Source: an uncultured Lactobacillus sp. (GTDB lineage: Bacteria > Bacillota > Bacilli > Lactobacillales > Lactobacillaceae). From it: a DNA stretch of 5,369 nucleotides. The stretch spans positions 1 through 5,369 of the forward strand of contig CAMXWI010000071.1 in NCBI GenBank assembly GCA_947252915.1, given 5' to 3'. The notes under the pieces are model-generated. The model saw only the letters and a program-made list of their open reading frames with translations, made no database searches and had not been told where the DNA came from. The position numbers were made by a program, and so were the translations under genes. Shown here one piece after another: positions 1-5,369 of this stretch. Position 1 is the first letter of the stretch. Every line of letters begins with the position of its first letter.

Positions 1-1409
1 GTTTGATACCCATCGGGTAATGCTGCAATAAAGGGCGCAGCATTAACTTGTTCGGCAGCGCGACGAACTGCTGACGATTTTTCAGGCGCAAACATCGCAA
101 TATTATGGGCAATCGTCCCATAAAAAATGATTGGCTCTTGAACTACTAAACCAATCTTTCGGCGGAGTTCAATCAGTGGGTAATCGCGAATATCATGCCC
201 ATCAATCAAGATTTGTCCCTGTTGGAACTCATAAAACCGCATCAAAAGATTTACGATCGTACTTTTTCCACTACCCGTATGACCAACTAAGGCGACTTTT
301 TTACCCGGGTGAACAACAAACGAAACGTCCCTTAACACCGGTTGTCCTGGCTGGTAACCAAAGGTAACATGACGAAATTCAATCTTACCAACACCAATCT
401 GGAGGTCACGATTTTTTTGCTGGGGTTGATTTGTCGGCTGATCCATTAACTCATATATTCGTTGCGCTGCAACTATCCCTTCCTGAAAGGTTGCCAAATT
501 CTCCATTACACTAGTCAGTGGATTAAAAAAGTTTTGCTGATATGCGATGAATGCATACACAACCCCGGCCGCAACCGATAAATTAGTACTTTGCCAACCA
601 AAATAACCTAAAGTGGCGGTTTTAGCCAAAATAAACATTAAACTCACCACGGGATAGAGTAAGAATGAATCAAAAATAATTAACCTACTTCGCGACTTAA
701 AATATTGCCGATTAACTTTGGCAAATTCACTGCTAAGTCTTTTCTGCTGTCCAAATTGTTGAATGATTTCAATCCCACTTAAAGTCTCATTTAAGCGGGT
801 ATTTATGTCACTCAAAGTAGCACGAACATGGTGGTACACGGGAACACTAACCCGTTGATACAAAAAGACCAGGCCAATGATGACCATCAATAAGCCGACC
901 GTGAGCCACGCCAATAGTTGGTTAACCATCATCATAGCAACAAATGCTGATACCAGGCCTGCAATTGCAACAATCAGATTCAAAATCAGGTTCCAAAAGT
1001 TATACAGTGTCTTGGTATCATTCGTCACCCGCGAAACAATCTCCCCAACTGGAGTTTGGTCATAGTAGGCCATCCCCATCCGATGTAACTTTTCAAAAAG
1101 TTGTAAACGAATGCGCTCCAGGGTCGCCTCGGACCCGATCGCAAAACTGTACGCTTGACCAAATTGTATGATGGCTTTCATCGCGGTAACCGCAAAATAC
1201 GCAATCACAAAGCCAATCATGACTTGCGCCGTTGCTTGAGCGTGACGTAGATAATGATCAATAAAGAATTGAATCATCCGCGGCAGAAGTAAATTAACAA
1301 TACTAACTAGGATCGCCATAACCACGGCTAATATAAACTGCCGCCAGAAGGGACGGGCAGCTCGAAAAAGGCGATTTAAAATCTGTCGCTGAGATCGGTT
1401 ATTATTCAT
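1..1409 (-). CDS. ABC exporter half (membrane domain plus ATPase domain), second subunit of a heterodimer; C-terminus beyond window
   Basis: This is the second half of a predicted heterodimeric multidrug-type ABC exporter (LmrD/BmrD-like) in the cell membrane. The window holds 469 codons from ATG at 1409; the 3' end lies off the left edge. Six hydrophobic segments are visible at about residues 25-45, 62-80, 137-160, 165-185, 250-272 and 277-298, matching a type IV (type I exporter) membrane domain. The ATPase domain follows: a probable A-loop Tyr352, a canonical Walker A GHTGSGKST (376-384, Lys382), and Q-loop Gln424 in VVQEP. The window stops in the helical subdomain at LPDGYQ, about where the LSGGQ signature would follow within some tens of residues. 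Signature, Walker B and His switch therefore cannot be judged. The ATG overlaps the end of the upstream partner by 8 nt, indicating translational coupling and equimolar synthesis. Substrate is unknown; a drug or lipid-like molecule is typical of the family. By pairing logic this subunit should carry the intact catalytic Glu, but that is inference. Confidence 0.93.
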   Translation of the reverse strand, partial: MNNNRSQRQILNRLFRAARPFWRQFILAVVMAILVSIVNLLLPRMIQFFIDHYLRHAQATAQVMIGFVIAYFAVTAMKAIIQFGQAYSFAIGSEATLERIRLQLFEKLHRMGMAYYDQTPVGEIVSRVTNDTKTLYNFWNLILNLIVAIAGLVSAFVAMMMVNQLLAWLTVGLLMVIIGLVFLYQRVSVPVYHHVRATLSDINTRLNETLSGIEIIQQFGQQKRLSSEFAKVNRQYFKSRSRLIIFDSFLLYPVVSLMFILAKTATLGYFGWQSTNLSVAAGVVYAFIAYQQNFFNPLTSVMENLATFQEGIVAAQRIYELMDQPTNQPQQKNRDLQIGVGKIEFRHVTFGYQPGQPVLRDVSFVVHPGKKVALVGHTGSGKSTIVNLLMRFYEFQQGQILIDGHDIRDYPLIELRRKIGLVVQEPIIFYGTIAHNIAMFAPEKSSAVRRAAEQVNAAPFIAALPDGYQ

Positions 1410-3153
1410 TTAAATCTGCCTCCAATCGTTGTCGCCGTTCCTGAACTGCTAATGTTTCCTTAAACCAACCTGGTTCCGTAGCTAATTGCTGAGGTGTCCC
1501 TTGCTGAATAATTGTTCCATGATCCATAACCAGTACCCAATCGGCGTGCTGCACCGTACTCAACCGACTTGTTACCATCACCACCGATTGATCGTGATGA
1601 TCCTGAAGATTTCGTTCAATCAGCGTCGCAGTTTGGGCATCCACTGCAGATAAGGGATCATCCAATATCAGTAGCGGCGCCGCTTTTAGTAAAGCACGGC
1701 CAATTGCAACCCGTTGTTTCTGTCCACCTGATAATGACATTCCCTGTTGACCAACTTGGGTTTGATATTGGTGGGGCATTTGTTGAATATCATCCGCAAT
1801 GACAGCCTGCGTGGCTGATTGTTCAACCTGGACGAATGGTGCCTGAACATCGGCAAACCGTAAATTATCCTGAATACTAGTGGAAAACAGGAAATTCGTC
1901 TGTGGCACATAGCTTAATTGTGTTAAATATTGGTCATGCGGAATTTGACGGATTTCTTGATTGCCAAACATAATTTCTCCACGATAATTATCAAAATCAC
2001 GCACTAATAATCTTAATAACGTTGATTTACCACTTCCAGTTGGTCCAACAATACCGACCATTTCACCAGGCTTTACCTGAAAGTGAACGTTTTCCAATAC
2101 TGGTTTCCCGTGATCTTGATAAGCAAATTTATCCAAGTTGACTTTCAACCGACTAGGGAATGCCAGCTGAGATTGCGCAGTCCCAGGTTGCCACTGATTT
2201 TCTTCAGCTAGTAATTTCTCAATCCGGTCGTAGCTTGCTCGACCACGCTCGAGGGTATTAAAAAGTGTCCCAATTGCAAATAATGGCCACACAAGTTCAC
2301 CTAAATAGGTCATCATTGTCACTAACTGACCAACGCTGATTTGGTGCTGATTCACCATCAAACCACCAACCCCAATGGCGATAACATAGGCTAATCCCAT
2401 AATCAGTGTTGTTGCCGGGTTAAAAAGTGCATCCCAGAAATAGGCCCGCTTATTTGTCTGATAGGTACGATCAACATACCGCCTAAAATCCTGTTGATCT
2501 GCTTGCTCATCACCAAGGGCGTTTAAAACCCGCATCCCACTGATACTCTCTTGAGTTTTGTTGTTAAGATCACCGAAAGCCGCTTGAGCAGTCCCATATG
2601 CATCGTGGATTTTGTTTCCCAAACGATTAGCCAACAGTACTAATAATGGCAACGGCACTAAGGTTAAAATTGTTAACCGCCAGTTGACAAACATTCCCAT
2701 TGCAATAATCATGGAACCACCGGTAATCAGCGAATCCGCCAACGTCAAGATTCCATAACTAGCAACTTCACGAACTGCCTCAACATCATTAGTTGCGTGA
2801 GCCATTAAATCCCCAATGCGCCATTTTTGATAAAACATCGGATCCATCTGTAAATAGTGATTAAATAACCGTCCCCGTAACTGGCGCTCTAGAACATACG
2901 AACTACCATAAACTAATTTTTGCCAAGCAAACCGCAGTAAGTATTGACAAGCGGCCGTCACCAGCATAATCAAAATCATGAGTGTTAGCCATTGTCCAGT
3001 AACGCGGTGCGCACTGATTGCATCAACGACCTGACCAACTACCCGGGCAGGAATCACGTTACAAATTGCCACTAAGACAAGCGCCAAGACACCACCAAAG
3101 TACTGTCGCCATTGTTGTCGAAAGAACCAATTAAGCTGGTGAAATATTTTCAT
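1402..3153 (-). CDS. ABC exporter half, complete, degenerate catalytic-site subunit (LmrC/BmrC/YheI-like)
   Basis: A 583-residue fused membrane-ATPase protein, normal length for a half exporter. Membrane segments are at about 17-38, 56-75, 135-155, 158-178, 247-267 and 275-298. The ATPase domain carries Walker A GPTGSGKST (370-378, Lys376), Q-loop Gln418 (YVPQTNFLF), signature LSGGQ (474-478), Walker B LLILD ending at Asp498, and D-loop SAVD (502-505). Two catalytic positions are non-canonical. The residue after Walker B is Asp499 instead of Glu, and the switch motif reads VTSRLST, with Ser529 where His is expected. These changes are known from heterodimeric exporters (BmrCD, LmrCD, TM287/288), in which one ATP site binds but hydrolyses poorly. 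This subunit should therefore supply the degenerate site and its downstream neighbour the active one. The start at 3153 is supported by GGGAGG 5 nt upstream. The stop overlaps the next gene by 8 nt. Substrate and physiological role cannot be read from sequence; multidrug efflux is the usual label. Confidence 0.95.
   Translation of the reverse strand: MKIFHQLNWFFRQQWRQYFGGVLALVLVAICNVIPARVVGQVVDAISAHRVTGQWLTLMILIMLVTAACQYLLRFAWQKLVYGSSYVLERQLRGRLFNHYLQMDPMFYQKWRIGDLMAHATNDVEAVREVASYGILTLADSLITGGSMIIAMGMFVNWRLTILTLVPLPLLVLLANRLGNKIHDAYGTAQAAFGDLNNKTQESISGMRVLNALGDEQADQQDFRRYVDRTYQTNKRAYFWDALFNPATTLIMGLAYVIAIGVGGLMVNQHQISVGQLVTMMTYLGELVWPLFAIGTLFNTLERGRASYDRIEKLLAEENQWQPGTAQSQLAFPSRLKVNLDKFAYQDHGKPVLENVHFQVKPGEMVGIVGPTGSGKSTLLRLLVRDFDNYRGEIMFGNQEIRQIPHDQYLTQLSYVPQTNFLFSTSIQDNLRFADVQAPFVQVEQSATQAVIADDIQQMPHQYQTQVGQQGMSLSGGQKQRVAIGRALLKAAPLLILDDPLSAVDAQTATLIERNLQDHHDQSVVMVTSRLSTVQHADWVLVMDHGTIIQQGTPQQLATEPGWFKETLAVQERRQRLEADLNE
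1419..1423 (-). promoter_or_regulatory. Ribosome binding site of the second ABC gene, inside the first ABC gene
   Basis: GGAGG on the minus strand lies 9 nt before the ATG at 1409. It sits within the last codons of the upstream ABC gene. This fixes the start choice and supports coupled translation of the two halves. Confidence 0.8.
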
Positions 3154-3158
3154 GAAAG

Positions 3159-3164
3159 CCTCCC
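3159..3164 (-). promoter_or_regulatory. Ribosome binding site of the first ABC gene
   Basis: GGGAGG on the minus strand, 5 nt before the ATG at 3153. It is a strong match to the 16S rRNA anti-Shine-Dalgarno sequence. The hairpin at 3194-3232 lies about 30 nt upstream of it on the transcript. Confidence 0.8.
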
Positions 3165-3181
3165 ATTCCTAAAATTAAGTA

Positions 3182-3225
3182 AGTGCGTAAATAGGACTCC
3201 AGAGTGCTTGAAGCTACTACGCACT
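3182..3225 (-). repeat. Alternative inverted repeat overlapping the hairpin (8-bp arms)
   Basis: AGTGCGTA at 3182-3189 is the exact reverse complement of TACGCACT at 3218-3225. The right arm shares 3221-3225 with the stem of the hairpin at 3194-3232, so both structures cannot form at once. Such overlap is what a two-state attenuator needs, but an 8-bp arm could also arise by chance or by a partial duplication. No ligand-binding core or leader peptide is evident. Confidence 0.4.
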
Positions 3226-3232
3226 GGAGTCC
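3194..3232 (-). terminator. Terminator-like hairpin between patB and the ABC genes, weak U-tract
   Basis: The arms GGACTCCAG and CTGGAGTCC (3224-3232 and 3194-3202 as transcribed) pair perfectly over 9 bp. Three more pairs (TGC with GCA) follow after a 2-nt bulge, leaving a loop of about 13 nt. On the minus strand the hairpin begins about 30 nt after the patB stop, a usual terminator position. The downstream tract is only TATTTACG, and on the plus strand there is no immediate T-run either. It could be a leaky terminator, an attenuator for the ABC genes, or an RNA-stability element. The stem is certain from the sequence; the function is not. No T-box consensus or recognisable riboswitch core is visible in this 109-bp gap, and I found no convincing promoter for the ABC genes there. 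Confidence 0.5.
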
Positions 3233-3262
3233 ATCTGAATATCACGTCATTTTCATTTTAAG

Positions 3263-4435
3263 TTATCGGTTTTGCCAGTCTGTAATTCCCCGTGCCAAAC
3301 GGTCTAATCCGGTCAGAACAGTTTTGCCAGAACAGGCCACATTCATCCGTAAGAAAGAGTTGCCATTACCACCATAAATCGCTCCAACTGATAGAATCAA
3401 TCTCGTCTGTTTGCGGATAAACGCCGCTAATTTTGTTGAATCATTAGTGAGTTTACTTACATCCAGCCAAAGAAGGTAAGTTGCTTCTCCTGGAACAACA
3501 GTAACCCAATCAGTAAGTTGTTCCTGCACAAAGTCGTTCACTAACTTGCGGTTATCCTGAATCGCTGCCAAAACACGATCTAACCACGAAGATCCATCTT
3601 CATAAGCAGCAATCGTTCCAGGAATGGCCATTAAATTAGGTTCAGCCAGTTCTTCACTATTTAACCCTCGACTAACCTGTGCACGTAAGTTAGCATTTGG
3701 CACAATCACCGTGGCTGCATGGAGCGCCGCCACGTTAAAGGTCTTACTTGGCGACACTGCAACTTCGACATTTTGAATTAAATCTAGGGGCAAACTAAAC
3801 ATTGGCACATAGCCAGTTTGATTGAAAGTAAAATCACCATGAATTTCATCGCTAAAGATAGTGACATGATACTGGTTACACAGTTTTGCCAAGCGAATTA
3901 ACTGATCCCGCGTCCAAATGATGCCCATTGGGTTATGCGGGTTGCAAAGAATCATTAAGTTGGTTAAGGGATCTGCCAGTTTGGCTTCTAGATCTTGCCA
4001 ATCAATGCTGTAGGAATGCGTTTGAGCATCATAAACTAAGTCACTCGAGAGAACATGGCGACCACTATTGACAATGGAGTTGTAAAAAATGTTGTAAACT
4101 GGTGCTTGAACTAAAACGTTATCACCAATTGATGTTAAACGTCGGACAGCTGATGAAATTGCCGGCACCACTCCCGTCGTGAAAATCATCCAATCGGTTT
4201 GTGGTCTGAACCCATGACGTTGTTCATACCAATCAGCAACCGCATTGAAGTATTCATCGGGAATCTCTTCGTAGCCAAACGCGCCCAGTTGGAGTTTATC
4301 CTGCATAGCTTGAATAATGGCCGGACTAGTTTTAAAGTCCATATCAGCAATCGTCATCGGTAATTCATCCCTGCCAACATCCCATTTAACAGAGTTAGTA
4401 TCGCGACGGTTAGCGGATTCTGGATAGTTAGTCAT
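3263..4435 (-). CDS. patB: MalY/PatB family PLP-dependent cystathionine beta-lyase (C-S lyase)
   Basis: A cytoplasmic fold-type I PLP enzyme, 390 residues from the preferred start, the usual length for MalY/PatB. The family cleaves the C-S bond of cystathionine or cysteine conjugates (cystathionine giving homocysteine, pyruvate and ammonia) and feeds methionine and sulfur metabolism; some members also act as aminotransferases. Visible landmarks, numbered from ATG 4435, are the N-terminal TIADMDF segment, Tyr114 in APVYNIFYNSI, Asn165 in CNPHNPMG, Asp196 in SDEIHGDF (contacts the PLP ring nitrogen), Lys231 in SPSKTFNVAAL (PLP Schiff base), and Arg363 in FLRMNVACS (substrate carboxylate). All key residues are present, so it should be active. 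Start choice: GTG at 4444 lies in the Shine-Dalgarno site itself, and three ATGs follow at 4441, 4438 and 4435. AGGAG (4444-4448) sits 8 nt from the ATG at 4435, making that the best start. The upstream DUF3737 frame ends at 4441-4443, overlapping the first ATG. The exact substrate is not decidable from sequence. Confidence 0.93.
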   Translation of the reverse strand: MTNYPESANRRDTNSVKWDVGRDELPMTIADMDFKTSPAIIQAMQDKLQLGAFGYEEIPDEYFNAVADWYEQRHGFRPQTDWMIFTTGVVPAISSAVRRLTSIGDNVLVQAPVYNIFYNSIVNSGRHVLSSDLVYDAQTHSYSIDWQDLEAKLADPLTNLMILCNPHNPMGIIWTRDQLIRLAKLCNQYHVTIFSDEIHGDFTFNQTGYVPMFSLPLDLIQNVEVAVSPSKTFNVAALHAATVIVPNANLRAQVSRGLNSEELAEPNLMAIPGTIAAYEDGSSWLDRVLAAIQDNRKLVNDFVQEQLTDWVTVVPGEATYLLWLDVSKLTNDSTKLAAFIRKQTRLILSVGAIYGGNGNSFLRMNVACSGKTVLTGLDRLARGITDWQNR

Positions 4436-4443
4436 CATCATCA

Positions 4444-4448
4444 CTCCT
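4444..4448 (-). promoter_or_regulatory. Ribosome binding site deciding the patB start
   Basis: AGGAG on the minus strand is 8 nt from ATG 4435, 5 nt from ATG 4438 and only 2 nt from ATG 4441. It includes part of the GTG at 4444. The spacing favours 4435, with 4438 as a second choice. The site overlaps the last codons of the DUF3737 frame. Confidence 0.75.
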
Positions 4449-5104
4449 GTTCATCTTGAATAATTGTAGTCTGTGAATGATCGATTTCTGGATCATCAAG
4501 AATAATTTGGCCAACTGATGGAACATGAATCCGGCCACTAATCGGACTCTTAATGCTCATCACGTGGGTCGTAATTTTAGCATCAATATTCTTGCAGTAT
4601 TCAAATGCCAGGTCCGTACGAAGCACCTTACAATTAACTAACTTAATACCATCCAAGTAGCAAAGCCCTTGATTACTTTCAATCGTGCAGTTAACCAACG
4701 TCAAATTCTTCGTGTTCCAGGCTAAATACTCACCACTAATCTTAGAATCATAAATGGTCACGTTCTCGCAATTCCAAAAGGCATCCTTGGATACAAACCG
4801 TGAATTATGAACTTCAATATTCTTAGCACCATCAAAACAGTAATTACCAATTAAATCCAAACCATCAATCCGGATATTGGAACTATTCATCCCAAAGTAA
4901 TCACCCCGTGCCTGAACATTCTTTAGTTCGACATCATTACAAGTCCACAGGGTTTCATCCGCATCAGAAAAATAGACATTCTGCAAATGAACACCATTAC
5001 AACGGCGGAACAATTTAGGAGCCTGTAAATCAGAATCATGAATATTGATGTCATCAGTATACCAGATCCCGGATCGTGACATCGTTTCAAAAATAGTGTC
5101 TGTG

Positions 5105-5111
5105 ACTTCCA
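5105..5111 (-). other. Presumed deletion junction in the DUF3737 gene (TGGAAGT)
   Basis: TGGAAGT reads as W-K in the N-terminal frame and lies inside GTG-GAA-GT (V-E-V) in the C-terminal frame, so the two pieces overlap on the same bases. This is what remains if two copies of a short direct repeat recombine or slip and one copy is lost with the DNA between them. The lost copy and spacer are inferred, not seen. Confidence 0.55.
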
Positions 5112-5267
5112 CGTGAAAACAACCCCAGATAACTTTAAATCATGGGTCTCTTTGAGTGGAGATTCACCCTTACCAAAGGTAGTGTCAATAATTTCCGCAT
5201 CATGTTCCTTAAATAATGGCCGTTCGCCATCAAAATAACCTTCAGTGATTTGTTTCATTCTTATATT

Positions 5268-5271
5268 CTCC
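5268..5271 (-). promoter_or_regulatory. Ribosome binding site of the DUF3737 gene
   Basis: GGAG on the minus strand lies 9 nt before ATG 5258. An in-frame TTG at 5271-5273 would extend the protein by five residues, but it overlaps this site. Together with the family's usual N-terminus (MKQI), this places the start at 5258. Confidence 0.75.
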
Positions 5272-5289
5272 AATATTTATTCTTCTTTT

Positions 5290-5318
5290 TTGTAAGTAAT
5301 ACTTATTATTAGTATATT
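5290..5318 (+). promoter_or_regulatory. Possible divergent promoter reading rightwards out of the window
   Basis: TTGTAA (5290-5295, 4 of 6) and TATATT (5313-5318, 5 of 6) are spaced by 17 bp on the plus strand and overlap the minus-strand promoter almost completely. No gene with a ribosome binding site follows before the window ends at 5369. The call is therefore tentative. The remainder (5340-5369) shows nothing else I can support. Confidence 0.3.
5293..5305. promoter_or_regulatory. 13-bp perfect palindrome at the predicted transcription start, candidate operator
   Basis: TAAGTAATACTTA has 6-bp arms around one central base. It sits just downstream of the minus-strand -10 box, across the predicted start site. 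A looser repeat, GTAATACT (5296-5303) with AGTATATTAC (5311-5320), reaches back over the -10 box. A repressor bound here would block the DUF3737-patB promoter. No regulator is visible in the window, so the binding protein is unknown, and AT-rich DNA produces such palindromes easily. Confidence 0.4.
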
Positions 5319-5339
5319 ACGAATTTGTATTTTAGTTAA
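5311..5339 (-). promoter_or_regulatory. Predicted sigma-A type promoter of the DUF3737-patB unit
   Basis: A -35 box TTAACT (5334-5339, 4 of 6 consensus matches) and a -10 box TATACT (5311-5316, 5 of 6) are separated by exactly 17 bp. Transcription would start near 5304, leaving a leader of about 45 nt before ATG 5258. The region is AT-rich, which raises the chance of random matches, but spacing and position relative to the gene are good. Confidence 0.6.
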
Positions 5340-5369
5340 ATTCATCTTTTGCATTGAATACCATGCACG

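Larger units (their letters stand above)
4441..5258 (-). pseudogene. DUF3737 family right-handed beta-helix protein, broken by a frameshifting internal deletion
   Basis: Two pieces of one protein lie in different frames. The N-terminal piece starts at ATG 5258 with MKQITEGYFDGERPLF and stays family-like through VVFTWK (51 residues). It then runs out of frame into an unrelated tail and stops at TAA 4923-4925, giving a 111-residue product. The C-terminal piece resumes in another frame at VEVTDTIFETMSRSGIWY (from 5112) and runs intact to TGA 4441-4443. It shows repeats of about 20 residues (CNDVELKNV, SSNIRIDGL, AKNIEVHNS, CENVTIYDS, TKNLTLVNC), typical of a parallel beta-helix. From memory of the family, WK is normally followed by about YPLWYxKN before this segment, so roughly ten residues are missing. 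Adding 31 nt to the 818 nt present gives 849 nt, exactly 283 codons, which is the usual family length. The biochemical function of DUF3737 is not known. The C-terminal part has no premature stops, so the lesion looks recent. The GTG at 5112 could in principle restart translation, but it has only a weak GGGG 10 nt upstream. Confidence 0.85.

Noticed and set aside
131..367. Plus-strand open frame of 78 codons
   Set aside because: It lies antisense within the ATPase domain of the partial ABC gene, has no ribosome site or family resemblance, and is explained as a shadow.
877..1171. Two overlapping plus-strand open frames (877-1065 and 944-1171)
   Set aside because: Both are antisense to membrane-domain codons of the partial ABC gene, and their low-complexity translations show no recognisable motif.
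1569..1910. Open frames on both strands inside the first ABC gene (1569-1802 plus, 1686-1910 minus)
   Set aside because: They overlap the Walker B, signature and Q-loop codons of the real gene in other frames.
3154..3262. T-box or other riboswitch before the ABC genes
   Set aside because: The gap is only 109 bp, lacks the T-box AGGGTGG-type element, and has no multi-helix core I can recognise; only the hairpin and its alternative pairing are supported.
4923..5258. Programmed ribosomal frameshift as the explanation for the split DUF3737 gene
   Set aside because: There is no slippery heptamer at the overlap, and shifting frame would still leave the protein about ten residues short of the conserved family sequence, so a deletion fits better.
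5350..5367. Inverted repeat TGCAT...ATGCA near the right edge
   Set aside because: Five-base arms with an 8-nt spacer in AT-rich DNA are expected by chance, and there is no associated element.
5259..5369. Minus-strand open frame of about 30 codons entering from the right edge, and a second short frame ending at a TAA near 5335
   Set aside because: Both are short, in AT-rich DNA, and overlap the predicted promoter. They could be the tail of a gene beyond the edge, but nothing in the visible residues supports it.

Overview
The window looks like a piece of a Lactobacillaceae (low-GC Firmicutes) chromosome. The reasons are the strong AGGAG/GGAGG-type ribosome binding sites, an AT-rich intergenic region, tight same-strand gene packing, and the protein families present: a heterodimeric LmrCD/BmrCD-like exporter, a MalY/PatB C-S lyase and a DUF3737 beta-helix protein. 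The genus assignment is inference from family recall, not from a search. All recognisable genes lie on the minus strand, so they read from right to left.

Layout in transcription order. Positions 5259-5369 are an AT-rich upstream region with a good minus-strand promoter, a 13-bp palindrome just downstream of its -10 box, and a weaker promoter-like pair facing the other way. Positions 5258-4441 hold a DUF3737 family gene that is broken. Its first 51 codons and its last 222 are each intact, but they lie in different frames. The join falls on TGGAAGT (5105-5111), where about ten family-typical residues are missing. A deletion of about 31 nt between two short direct repeats would explain this and would restore a normal length of about 282 residues. 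Positions 4435-3263 encode a complete PLP-dependent MalY/PatB-type cystathionine beta-lyase, whose start is coupled to the end of the DUF3737 reading frame. Positions 3262-3154 are a 109-bp gap holding a strong imperfect hairpin with a poor U-tract and a second, mutually exclusive pairing option. Positions 3153-1402 encode a complete ABC exporter half with a degenerate catalytic site. Positions 1409-1 encode its partner half, which overlaps the first by 8 nt and runs off the left edge just before the ABC signature motif.

The two ABC halves almost certainly assemble into one asymmetric exporter. The degenerate residues in the first half (Asp for the catalytic Glu, Ser for the switch His) are the hallmark of that class. 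PatB and the DUF3737 gene form a second translationally coupled unit. Whether the exporter is co-transcribed with them depends on how well the 3194-3232 hairpin terminates. I see no tRNA, rRNA, CRISPR array, insertion sequence or phage feature, and no clear evidence of an undescribed multi-gene system. The points most worth a second look are the DUF3737 lesion, the switch-like hairpin and the overlapping promoter/palindrome region.
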